Translations under genes and position numbers: made by a program
Assembly (NCBI GenBank): GCA_945862415.1
Contig: CAMAYP010000006.1
Location: 1 to 44,953, forward strand
Length of the DNA: 44,953 nt
Reading direction: 5' to 3'
DNA from: Chryseobacterium gleum
Lineage (GTDB): Bacteria > Bacteroidota > Bacteroidia > Flavobacteriales_D > Sanyastnellaceae
Notes under the pieces: model-generated
The model's database searches: none
What the model saw: only the letters and a program-made list of their open reading frames with translations
What the model was told of the DNA's origin: nothing
Part shown: in pieces, positions 1 to 7,140 of the stretch
Layout: each line of letters opens with the position of its first letter
Position numbering within the stretch: position 1 is the stretch's first letter

Positions 1-1116
1 CACGCCTTTATCCCACAAACCCCAGGCTCCCTCGGCATTGGTGGTAATGGGGGAAATCCAAATGGTGTTGATGCCCAACTTTTCGAAGTAGCCATCCTTA
101 ATCTTTTGAGTAATCCCTTGCAGGTCACCGCCCAGGTTGTTGGCCTTCGGGTGAATGGTAGAGTCGGGTGTAGGTCTGTTGTTGCTTGCCTCGCCGTCCA
201 CAAAGCGGTCGACCATGACGAAGTACATCACCGTATTGCGCAAATCACTGCGTGTTAAGTCGGCAGCATTGGTGATGACTTTGCCCTTCTGCAAGGGAAC
301 CAAAATGTCGTTGTAGCGCTGGGTGTCATTATCGGCATACACGCGCAGATGTGAGCGCTCCAGTTGCTCGGCTGTTTTCGGGATATCAATGTTGATCTTA
401 CCATCCTTCAAAGACGCTGGTACGATCTGATTGTCGACGTAGGCCAACACATGCTTGCAAGCATCGCCATCCACAAGGGTCACGCTGCCTTGCGTGGATG
501 CTTCTGTAAACATCATGGGCTGTTTGTCGGTTGAAGCGCCTGCCTGAAAAGTGTTGTTGAGACCGCCCATGCCGTTGCTGATGGTGTTGGTATTGGAAGC
601 GTCCATCATTTCGGCACCGTCTTCCCAAATGCGATATTGATAAAATCCTTGGTTCAACACCAGTTCTATCGTCCAGGTATCGCCATTTTTCACCAACTGG
701 GATGCTTTCCGGTTCCAGCCGTTCATCGATCCGGATAGCTCAACTGTGGCAACGTCTGAACTCGAAGGAGTGTAGTTGAACGTGTAGCGAATTTTATTCG
801 TTGCGAACACCGGGATGTCATAGGCCGCGCCGTCGTAGGACACATGCAGGTTACTTACAGGAGAAGGAGCCGCGCCTATGAGCATCAACACACCTGTTGT
901 GTCTGTATTCCATGTCTTGTCATTCCATTGTACGCTTTCGATTTTATCTGCATCTGCGAAGTAGTCGGTCAGCATAACCAATGTAGTGTCGAGCTGCAGT
1001 CGAACGGGAGAGGCTAACCCCTGAATGGCCTTGGCTGTTTTGATCTCCTTTTTACTCGCTACGCAGGCTGCAAAAAGTGCAACAATAGTGGAGAGTATAA
1101 TAATCGTTTTTTTCAT
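1..1116 (-). CDS. GH13 alpha-amylase family lipoprotein, 3' end cut by window edge
   Basis: The visible 372 codons begin with a lipoprotein signal (LFAAC, Cys18), so the product is probably anchored in the envelope. Residues about 110-190 resemble a CBM48/E-set module (SGSMNGWN, then FYQYRIWEDG). From about residue 293 the protein enters a GH13 barrel (MYFVMVDRFVDGE, later GINTIWISPI); the catalytic Asp and Glu would lie beyond the window edge and are not seen. The family hydrolyses or rearranges alpha-1,4-glucans. The ATG overlaps the prmC stop in an ATGA, suggesting translational coupling. A second GH13 lipoprotein lies two genes upstream in the same operon, suggesting a maltodextrin or starch role. 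Exact specificity (amylase, neopullulanase, cyclomaltodextrinase) cannot be read from this fragment. Confidence 0.88.
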   Translation of the reverse strand, partial: MKKTIIILSTIVALFAACVASKKEIKTAKAIQGLASPVRLQLDTTLVMLTDYFADADKIESVQWNDKTWNTDTTGVLMLIGAAPSPVSNLHVSYDGAAYDIPVFATNKIRYTFNYTPSSSDVATVELSGSMNGWNRKASQLVKNGDTWTIELVLNQGFYQYRIWEDGAEMMDASNTNTISNGMGGLNNTFQAGASTDKQPMMFTEASTQGSVTLVDGDACKHVLAYVDNQIVPASLKDGKINIDIPKTAEQLERSHLRVYADNDTQRYNDILVPLQKGKVITNAADLTRSDLRNTVMYFVMVDRFVDGEASNNRPTPDSTIHPKANNLGGDLQGITQKIKDGYFEKLGINTIWISPITTNAEGAWGLWDKGV

Positions 1117-1988
1117 GGTCTGTTCGGTTGATAGTTCCACGACATCATGCGGTTTTTTCCTTGCGTGTCATCGTGAATTTCGGGTGATTGAATTGAAAGG
1201 AGGGAAGCGAGTTCCATCAAAGGCGCCGCCATTTGCTCATGTATTTCGCAGAATACTTGTCCTCCTTTAGTCAGCAAGGCGGGTGTCAGTTCCATTAACC
1301 TCCGATAGAATACGAGTGCGTCTGAATCATCCGTAAACAAGGCCAAGTGTGGTTCATGTTCCGTGACTCTTCGCGCCATGCTTTCCTGCTCCATCTTTGG
1401 AATGTAGGGAGGATTGCTTACAAGGATGTCATACGTTTTTTGAGGATGAGCTTCCAGAATATCCATCCGCAAAAAATCGATTTCAACGTCTAGCTTTTCA
1501 GCGTTTCTTCGGGCCAATCGCAATGCATCATCACTCACGTCAAGTGCGGTCACATCAGCTGCGGGAATGATTTTTTTAAGCGCAATGGCAATACATCCGC
1601 TGCCCGTTCCTACATCCAAGATGCGAGGATTTTGTTGCGTGTTTCTCTCGCCAATGAGTCGAACCAATTCCTCGGTTTCAGGGCGGGGTATCAACACACT
1701 TGGGCCAACCTCCAACTGCACATCGAGAAACCAGGCATAGCCCAGTATGTATTGAATGGGCTCGTGATTTAAAAGTCGCTTCAGTGCAAAATGGTAACGC
1801 AACAGCTCCGATTCTCCCAAGCGCTGCTCGGCATTCATCACCACTTCTGTGCGGCTCCAACCGTTATACGCTTCGAACAATTGCTGAACGAGATTTCCCG
1901 CCTCACGCGCGTCATAGCAGCCTTGAAGCTTCTCGATGAGGTAAGCACGCAGGGTGGAAGCCTTATTATCAGCAATGAGGTGATTCAT
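1113..1988 (-). CDS. prmC: Peptide chain release factor N5-glutamine methyltransferase PrmC (HemK)
   Basis: A 291-residue protein of the usual PrmC length. The N-terminal helical domain is followed by a Rossmann methyltransferase domain with the SAM motif GTGSGCIAIAL and the catalytic signature VSNPPYIP, which in this family binds the glutamine of the release-factor GGQ motif. The enzyme methylates RF1 and RF2 in the cytoplasm and aids translation termination. It starts 20 bp after the upstream amylase gene and its stop overlaps the start of the next amylase gene, so it is embedded in a glycan-degradation operon, an odd place for a translation factor. Function is assigned with high certainty from the motifs. 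Confidence 0.95.
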   Translation of the reverse strand: MNHLIADNKASTLRAYLIEKLQGCYDAREAGNLVQQLFEAYNGWSRTEVVMNAEQRLGESELLRYHFALKRLLNHEPIQYILGYAWFLDVQLEVGPSVLIPRPETEELVRLIGERNTQQNPRILDVGTGSGCIAIALKKIIPAADVTALDVSDDALRLARRNAEKLDVEIDFLRMDILEAHPQKTYDILVSNPPYIPKMEQESMARRVTEHEPHLALFTDDSDALVFYRRLMELTPALLTKGGQVFCEIHEQMAAPLMELASLLSIQSPEIHDDTQGKNRMMSWNYQPNRP

Positions 1989-2008
1989 TGGAAACCGAGC
2001 TCGTTCTA

Positions 2009-3418
2009 TTACTTCTTAACGAAAACCTGATAGCCATGCGGAGGAAGCTCTTGATGGCCTTTGGTGTAAAGCGTAAGCGACTGAGCATTGAAGATGCTGG
2101 GGTATTCGCCTTCCGGCATGTTTTCAATGAAGTCAACGCTTTGTGGTTTGTCGCTGAAGTTGAGCATCACAACTACCTGGTTGTTGTCTTTCGTGCGAGA
2201 GAAGCAATACAGCACATCGTCGCTGCTGGTTTTGATTTTCTTGAAAGCGCCACCAAACTCACCATTCCACAATGCAGGGTTTTCCTGGTGTACCTTGAAC
2301 AAGCGCGTGTAAAAATCCTGGAACTTATAATTGTTCCATTGAACCGTGTCTTTTTCAAAGAACGAGAGTCGGTGAGGGGTGCCGTCGGCCTTTTGCTCAC
2401 CACCTTCCTGGCCGGAGTATAATAGTGGCATACCGCCAATGGTCATAGCCAGCACATCCATAGTTTGTCGAAGAGAACCGAGGCGCTCATTGCCGGTTCC
2501 ATTCCACGAGTTTTCATCGTGGTTGGTGGTGAAGTACATGCGGTACGAGCTGCGTGGGAAGGCCGTGTCTTGCTTCGCCATATAAGCGTCGATATCGCTC
2601 AGCTTTTTTTCTCCTTTAGCAACCTCGTTGGTGATGTGCATAAACTCCCACGCATAGCTCATGTCGAATGCCTTCAGGTGATGCTCCTTGCGCTCTGCCT
2701 CAGCCAGCATGAAAACAGGCTTGATGCTGTCGAGCGCTGCACGCGCCTGATCCCAGAAAGGAGTGGGCACCTTCTCGGCCACATCGCAACGGTATCCGTC
2801 GATGTCGCACTCTTTCACCCAAAACTTCAAGGCGTCGGTCATGCCGGTCCAAAGTGCTTTGTTCTCGTAGTTGAGCTGCGCCACGTCCCACCAGTCGGTG
2901 CCGAGTGGAGGTTGAATCTTACCGGCGGTGTCGAGCAAGTAATACTCTAAGTGGTCCGTGGTCCACTGGTTATCGAATGCGCTGTGGTTGGCCACCCAGT
3001 CGATGATGACCTTCATGCCGTTGTCGTGCGCGGTCTTCACCAAGTTCATAAAGTCTGCAAGTGAACCATAGCTCGGGTTCACGGCCTTATAATCCTTCAC
3101 ACTGTAATGGCTGCCCAATCCACCTTTCCGATTCACTTCACCGATGGGGTGAATAGGCATGAGCCAAAGAATATCGACACCCATCGACCTCAGGCGAGGA
3201 ATGTCTTTGCTGAAAGCGTTGAACGTGCCCTCAGGAGTATGCTGACGAATATTTACCTCATAAATGGTCGCGTTTTTCGACCAGTCGGGGTGCTGCAGCA
3301 CACGGGTGTCGGAGTGACCAATAACTTTAGCTTCAGCATCAGATTGTGGAGCATTGCCGCAGGAAAGGATGAATCCGGCAAAAGACAAAGCCGCCAAGGA
3401 GCGCAGAATGGTTTTCAT
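2009..3418 (-). CDS. GH13 alpha-amylase family lipoprotein
   Basis: The 469-residue protein starts with a lipoprotein signal peptide (GFILSC, Cys20). All four conserved GH13 regions are visible: DWVANHS (region I), GYRCDVAE with the nucleophile Asp (region II), MLAEAE with the acid/base Glu (region III) and TTNHDENSW (region IV). A C-terminal beta domain follows. It should hydrolyse alpha-glucans at the cell envelope. It is the first gene of a probable three-gene operon with prmC and a second GH13 gene. A -10-like TAGATTTG lies at 3439-3446 on the minus strand, about 20 bp before the ATG, but no clear TTG partner is at the right distance. Substrate preference is unknown. Confidence 0.92.
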   Translation of the reverse strand: MKTILRSLAALSFAGFILSCGNAPQSDAEAKVIGHSDTRVLQHPDWSKNATIYEVNIRQHTPEGTFNAFSKDIPRLRSMGVDILWLMPIHPIGEVNRKGGLGSHYSVKDYKAVNPSYGSLADFMNLVKTAHDNGMKVIIDWVANHSAFDNQWTTDHLEYYLLDTAGKIQPPLGTDWWDVAQLNYENKALWTGMTDALKFWVKECDIDGYRCDVAEKVPTPFWDQARAALDSIKPVFMLAEAERKEHHLKAFDMSYAWEFMHITNEVAKGEKKLSDIDAYMAKQDTAFPRSSYRMYFTTNHDENSWNGTGNERLGSLRQTMDVLAMTIGGMPLLYSGQEGGEQKADGTPHRLSFFEKDTVQWNNYKFQDFYTRLFKVHQENPALWNGEFGGAFKKIKTSSDDVLYCFSRTKDNNQVVVMLNFSDKPQSVDFIENMPEGEYPSIFNAQSLTLYTKGHQELPPHGYQVFVKK

Positions 3419-3503
3419 AGAGTTTGATTTGGTAAGGGCAAATCTAAGTGTTGGAAGTACACTTTCGGCGTCGTGGATTTTGGGATCGTAGGGGAAGCGG
3501 TTG

Positions 3504-3530
3504 ACCCAGGACTGGTGACTGGCTGCTGGG
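3504..3530. repeat. Short GACTGG iterated motif
   Basis: GACTGG-like units recur here (CCAGGACTGG, then TGACTGG, then a degenerate GCTGGG). The same motif occurs at 5953-5968 and 11866-11899, each time between genes. Here and at 5953 it directly precedes a copy of the palindromic hexamer repeat. No function is known to me. Confidence 0.5.
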
Positions 3531-3545
3531 TACGTTTGGAGGCCG

Positions 3546-3616
3546 TTCTCATTGTGTTTCTGATTCTGATTCTCATTCTGGAATTTTTAGAATGAGAATC
3601 AAAAACACAATGAGAA
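3546..3616. repeat. Palindromic hexamer-arm repeat, copy A
   Basis: An imperfect inverted repeat. The outer 14-bp stem pairs 3546-3559 with 3603-3616 exactly, and the inner 12-bp stem pairs 3568-3579 (GATTCTCATTCT) with 3589-3600. The core is CTGGAATTTTTAG. The left arm carries one extra hexamer plus two bases, which would bulge. The conserved GGCGC tail seen in other copies is degraded here. It lies downstream of the four-helix-bundle gene and upstream of the amylase gene. Confidence 0.85.
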
Positions 3617-3654
3617 TTTGTATAGCGAATGGCTTTCCTTGAGCGTTGGGGTTG

Positions 3655-4026
3655 TTAATTCGATAAATTCCGAATCATAGCATACAGCATTTTTGAGATC
3701 TCGCTTGCTAGGGATAATTGAGAGTTGTGCGTTTGAATTTGGATGCTGTTTTCATGCCTTATTAAGTCTAGTATTGCAACACACTCGAATACCGAAGCTC
3801 TTGAGATGGTAAAAAAGTTCTTGCGGTCGGCAGGTGATTTTCGACCAGAGCCTTCAGCAATATTCAATACAATGCTGTATGATGCTCTGGACAGTTGATC
3901 TCTTACATGTCTCTCAAGTGATTTGTCTTTTGTTATAGCCCTGCAGCCAACATAGAAAATCTGAGCCTTTTTATATACTTCCAGTTTTTGGAAATCGAAT
4001 AGAATAGTTGTGGTTTCTACAGCCAT
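3655..4026 (-). CDS. Four helix bundle protein (S23/IVS-encoded family)
   Basis: The 123-residue protein matches the small family first described from intervening sequences of 23S rRNA genes. Its signature NIAEGSGR is present, preceded by the typical start FDFQKLEVYKKA and the helix RDQLSRASYSI. Relatives include the Avd accessory proteins of diversity-generating retroelements, but no reverse transcriptase or template/variable repeat is seen here. The biochemical role of the family is not established; Avd-type members bind nucleic acid. The gene is AT-richer than its neighbours and is flanked on both sides by the palindromic hexamer-arm repeats (copy A at its 3' side, copies B-D at its 5' side), which suggests it may have arrived or spread with them. 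Confidence 0.85.
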   Translation of the reverse strand: MAVETTTILFDFQKLEVYKKAQIFYVGCRAITKDKSLERHVRDQLSRASYSIVLNIAEGSGRKSPADRKNFFTISRASVFECVAILDLIRHENSIQIQTHNSQLSLASEISKMLYAMIRNLSN

Positions 4027-4135
4027 AACGTTTAGTTTTATGAGGCTAAACTAGCTCACATGCTTCAGGGCCTTGGCTCATAAAGTACTATAAATTATAG
4101 GAATATTATTCGGCAGTTATTCTGTTTCTTTCTCT

Positions 4136-4219
4136 CATTCAGTTTCTGCTTGTGTTTCTCTTTCTGGAAATTTTTAGAATCAGAAACAGAAACACAATGA
4201 GAATGAGTGGATGGCGCCC
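4136..4219. repeat. Palindromic hexamer-arm repeat, copy B (tandem array unit 1)
   Basis: The pyrimidine-rich left arm, core TTCTGGAAATTTTTAGAA and purine-rich right arm are made of 6-nt units (AGAATC, AGAAAC, ACAATG, AGAATG). A tail TGGATGGCGCCC ends the unit. Copies B, C and D follow each other at a period of about 80 bp and fill the 372-bp gap between the four-helix-bundle and photolyase genes. Confidence 0.88.
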
Positions 4220-4298
4220 TCATTCTGTTTCTGCTTGTGTTTCTCTTTCTGGAAATTTTTAGAATCAGAAACACAATGAGAATGAGGGGTCGGCGCTC
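4220..4298. repeat. Palindromic hexamer-arm repeat, copy C (tandem array unit 2)
   Basis: Same organisation as copy B, with one AGAAAC unit fewer on the right arm. The tail reads GGGTCGGCGCTC. The left arm is nearly identical to copy B, so the units probably arose by duplication followed by loss or gain of whole hexamers. Confidence 0.88.
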
Positions 4299-4390
4299 TT
4301 ATTCTGTTTCTGCTTGTGTTTCTCTTTCTCTTTCTGGAAATTTTTAGAATCAGAAACAGAAACACAATGAGAATGGGAGGTCGGCGCCCC
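4299..4390. repeat. Palindromic hexamer-arm repeat, copy D (tandem array unit 3)
   Basis: Same organisation as copies B and C, with one additional CTTTCT unit in the left arm. The tail AGGTCGGCGCCC ends less than 10 bp from the stop codon of the photolyase gene, which is read from the other strand. Confidence 0.88.
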
Positions 4391-4398
4391 CTTCAATC

Positions 4399-5907
4399 CT
4401 ACAAAAGACTCAACTGCTCACCCCCCTTTTTCTTCTTCACCACCGATTTTTTGCGAGCATGCGTCGCCACGATGCGCTTACCTTCTGCCTTCACGTCGTC
4501 TTTTTTGCGATGGCCCCAGATGGCTTCGCGAGCGTGGCGAGCGGCCGATTCAAGGGCAATGATCGGGGCAGGGTAGTCGGTGCTGATGTGCACGCCGCAG
4601 TGAGCTTGCTCTTCGGCCGTCATAAGATGGGGTTCGTGAATGTGTTCGGCAGGCACAGCGCGAAGTTCGGGCACCCACGCCTTGATGAATGCGCCTTCCG
4701 CATCGTGGTCGTGGCTTTGCTTCACAGGGTTGTACATACGCACGGTGTTGACGCCCGTGGTGCCTGCCTGCATCTGGAATTGCGGATAGTGTATGCCGGG
4801 CTCGTAGTCGAGGAAAAGTCGGGCCAGATGATAGGTTCCTGAACGCCAATCCTGATACAAGTGATGGCAGAAGAAACTCACCAACATCGCCCGCATGCGG
4901 AAGTTGATCCAACCGGTGGTGTGCAGGCATCGCATGCATGCATCGACGAGCGGAAAGCCCGTCAGTCCGTTTTCCCAGGCTTCGATAAGCGCGGAGTTGT
5001 GCGCTTTTACCAGTGACTCATAGCCGGCATTTACGCAACGCGTTTCGTAATCACATTCTACCTCGAACTTCTGGATGAAGTGATCTCGCCACTTGACACG
5101 CGTAAGAAAGCCATCGACCCAACGCTTACCCTCCGCAGCGCGGGGATGCTCCAAGGTATTTTGGTAAACCTGACGCACGCTCACGTTGCCCCATGCCAGA
5201 TAGGGCGAGAGGCGGCCACAGCTGATTCTGCTCTCTGCAGGTTTGGAGATGTGTTTATTATAGTTCACCCCGCGTTCTTCCATGAAGCTACTCAGGTAGC
5301 GAAGGGCTATGTCTTCACCTGCGGGTTGGAATTCGCGTGGATAGTCTGCCCAGGTTCTTTTTAATTCGTCGGGTAGGGCAAAGGGGTAATCCGGCATTAC
5401 AAGTTCCTGCCGACTGAACGTATTACGGATGATGGGGGCGTGCATGAATCCAAACCATTGCTTGTCCCACCCCTCGCGGTTTTTGATGCCGCGTTGAATG
5501 CCGTCGCGCTTACATTCATTCCAGCGAATGGCTCGCTCATCGCACCACCGTTGGACGGCCTTGTCGCGCAACCAGGTAAGGCGAACGCCGCTTTCGCGGT
5601 AGCTGAAGATGTTGAGGATGTCGAAATGTTCGGCTATGCCGGAGAACACATCCACCGCTTCACCATAGGATACGTGCACGCAACGGTTAGACGCTTTCAA
5701 TTTCTCGTTGACCTGCAACAGGCTCTGATATTGAAACTGAAGGTGACGCGTGCTGGTATCGGGGTGAGCAATCAACGACGGCTCGAAGCAATAGACAATG
5801 AAATAGTGCACACCCGCCTTCTCGGCCAGCATGAGCGGCTCATGATCCTGCGTGCGCAGGTCGCGCTTCATCCAGACGAGGTTGATAGGGTGCTTTGCTC
5901 GAGACAT
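4399..5907 (-). CDS. Cryptochrome/DNA photolyase family protein (FAD-binding)
   Basis: About 502 residues. The N-terminal alpha/beta photolyase domain begins INLVWMKRDLRTQDH. The C-terminal helical FAD domain carries TGFPLVDACMRCLHTTGW and NFRMRAMLVSFF, followed by the conserved YPQFQMQAGTTGVN and YNPVKQS. Photolyases use FAD and blue light to reverse UV pyrimidine dimers; a cryptochrome photoreceptor role is also possible and the motifs do not decide. The tail is lysine-rich and ends GGEQLSLL. I chose the ATG at 5907 because the longer frame begins only with a TTG at 5943 and adds non-homologous residues. It is flanked by palindromic repeats on both sides. Confidence 0.92.
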   Translation of the reverse strand: MSRAKHPINLVWMKRDLRTQDHEPLMLAEKAGVHYFIVYCFEPSLIAHPDTSTRHLQFQYQSLLQVNEKLKASNRCVHVSYGEAVDVFSGIAEHFDILNIFSYRESGVRLTWLRDKAVQRWCDERAIRWNECKRDGIQRGIKNREGWDKQWFGFMHAPIIRNTFSRQELVMPDYPFALPDELKRTWADYPREFQPAGEDIALRYLSSFMEERGVNYNKHISKPAESRISCGRLSPYLAWGNVSVRQVYQNTLEHPRAAEGKRWVDGFLTRVKWRDHFIQKFEVECDYETRCVNAGYESLVKAHNSALIEAWENGLTGFPLVDACMRCLHTTGWINFRMRAMLVSFFCHHLYQDWRSGTYHLARLFLDYEPGIHYPQFQMQAGTTGVNTVRMYNPVKQSHDHDAEGAFIKAWVPELRAVPAEHIHEPHLMTAEEQAHCGVHISTDYPAPIIALESAARHAREAIWGHRKKDDVKAEGKRIVATHARKKSVVKKKKGGEQLSLL

Positions 5908-5952
5908 GGTTTGGCGAAGAAAGTGAGGATGGGGGTTAAACAAGGTGGGGCG

Positions 5953-5968
5953 AGGACTGGGGACTGGA
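5953..5968. repeat. Short GACTGG iterated motif
   Basis: AGGACTGG followed by GGACTGG lies in the gap between the photolyase and hydroxyacid dehydrogenase genes, just before palindromic repeat copy E. It matches the motif at 3504-3530 and 11866-11899. Confidence 0.5.
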
Positions 5969-5982
5969 TGCGATTGGCGGGT

Positions 5983-6072
5983 ATTCTCATTGTGTTTCTG
6001 CTTCTGTTTCTCTTTCTGGAAATTTTTAGAATGAGAAACAGTAACAAAATGAGAATGAGTGGGGGCGCGCTC
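5983..6072. repeat. Palindromic hexamer-arm repeat, copy E
   Basis: A full copy: left arm starting ATTCTCATTGTGTTTC, core TTCTGGAAATTTTTAGAA, right arm of units AGAATG, AGAAAC, AGTAAC, AAAATG and AGAATG, then a tail AGTGGGGGCGCGCTC. It lies just upstream of the photolyase start and downstream of the hydroxyacid dehydrogenase. Confidence 0.85.
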
Positions 6073-6117
6073 TACAATCCTGAAATCCTTTCTCTGCGCC
6101 CCTTTGCGGTTAAAAAA

Positions 6118-6161
6118 AGAAACAGTAACAGAAACACAATGAGAATGAGTGGTCGGCGCCC
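6118..6161. repeat. Palindromic hexamer-arm repeat, half copy F
   Basis: Only the purine-rich right arm (AGAAAC, AGTAAC, AGAAAC, ACAATG and AGAATG units) and the tail AGTGGTCGGCGCCC are present. In place of the left arm stands CTCTGCGCCCCTTTGCGG (6092-6109), a sequence resembling the CTTTGCG motif in the hairpin at 16157-16209. The tail ends 8 bp from the stop of the hydroxyacid dehydrogenase gene. CAACTTTCAACTTTCAG follows it and overlaps the end of that gene. Confidence 0.75.
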
Positions 6162-6169
6162 TGCAACTT

Positions 6170-7117
6170 TCAACTTTCAGCCTTCAACCCCAGAATCTTA
6201 TCCGCCAGCACACTGCTCAGCTTCTCATACGACTCGTGTGTCCAACCGGCTATGTGCGGAGTGAGGACCACGTTCGGCAGGGCAATGAGATCGCGCATGG
6301 CCGTGAGCGATGGATCCTTTTCCAGACCTTCGAGCGAGGCTTTTTCATATTCAATTACATCGAGACAGGCTCCGCGCACTCGGCCGTTTTTCAATGCTTC
6401 GACCAATGCTGCTGTGTCGGTATTCTTTCCGCGAGCGGTGTTTATGAAATAGATAGGCTTGACAAACGAGTTGAAAAATTGCGCATCAGCATAATAGTGC
6501 GTTTCATCATTGAGCGGTAAGTGCAAACTCACGATATAGGCCTCTGCTTGAAGTTCTTCCAAGGAAACGGGAAGAGCCCATTCGTCACTAAACTGACTCT
6601 TATACTTGTCGTGGGCAATCACTCTCGCGCCAAAGCCGGAAAGCTTCTGGGCAAACGAACTTCCCATCAATCCATATCCGATAATACCAACGGTCTTGCC
6701 GGCTATCTCATAACCACGGTTCTCTTCGCGTGGCCAGCGCCCGGCGCGCACATCGGCATCGGCCTGTCGTAGGTTGTTCAGCAACATGAGCAACATACCC
6801 AAGGCATGTTCGCCCACCGCATCGCGGTTGCCTTCAGGCGAATTGTAAACAGCAATGCCTTTGCTCTCCGCATAGGCCACGTCGATGTTTTCCAATCCGC
6901 TACCGCTGCGTGCTATGAAGCGAAGGTTAGCAGCTGCGTCAATAAAGGCCTTGTCAATCTTAATGCGAGATCGCACCACCACACCGGCGTATTCGTGCGC
7001 CATAGCCAACAACTCTTCGCGTGTGGCTTCATACCGACAATCGCATGTATAACCTGCTGCTTCAAGCCGCCGGTGCAATACTTCGTGAACACTTTCAATG
7101 AATAATACCTTCGCCAT
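6170..7117 (-). CDS. D-2-hydroxyacid dehydrogenase, SerA-like
   Basis: A 315-residue NAD(P)-dependent dehydrogenase. Visible features are SGSGLENIDVAYAESKGI at the substrate domain edge, the nucleotide-binding VGIIGYGLMGSSFAQ, the catalytic Arg region INTARGK, and the catalytic His in LTPHIAGWTHES. The family includes 3-phosphoglycerate, glycerate and lactate dehydrogenases; with no ACT domain and no serC neighbour here, the substrate is open. The ATG at 7117 is preferred to the GTG at 7123 because it begins the conserved MAKVLFIE strand. The gene follows the glycosyltransferase by 23 bp, and that gap includes a -10-like TACTTTTG (7123-7130). Confidence 0.9.
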   Translation of the reverse strand: MAKVLFIESVHEVLHRRLEAAGYTCDCRYEATREELLAMAHEYAGVVVRSRIKIDKAFIDAAANLRFIARSGSGLENIDVAYAESKGIAVYNSPEGNRDAVGEHALGMLLMLLNNLRQADADVRAGRWPREENRGYEIAGKTVGIIGYGLMGSSFAQKLSGFGARVIAHDKYKSQFSDEWALPVSLEELQAEAYIVSLHLPLNDETHYYADAQFFNSFVKPIYFINTARGKNTDTAALVEALKNGRVRGACLDVIEYEKASLEGLEKDPSLTAMRDLIALPNVVLTPHIAGWTHESYEKLSSVLADKILGLKAES

Positions 7118-7140
7118 AAGCACAAAAGTAGGCGTATACG

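Noticed and set aside
1025-1270. Plus-strand frames overlapping the amylase and prmC genes
   Set aside because: They are antisense shadows of well-supported minus-strand genes with no recognisable domains.
3655-4026. Diversity-generating retroelement suggested by an Avd-like protein
   Set aside because: No reverse transcriptase and no template/variable repeat pair are present nearby.
4180-4365. Open frame across the tandem repeats on the minus strand
   Set aside because: It is only the hexamer arms read as codons, giving low-complexity Arg/Lys/Asn sequence; frame and length change with unit number.
4136-4390. Possible CRISPR array from three regularly spaced repeats
   Set aside because: The units are whole palindromic elements of about 80 bp joined directly through their GGCGC tails; there are no unique spacers and no cas genes.
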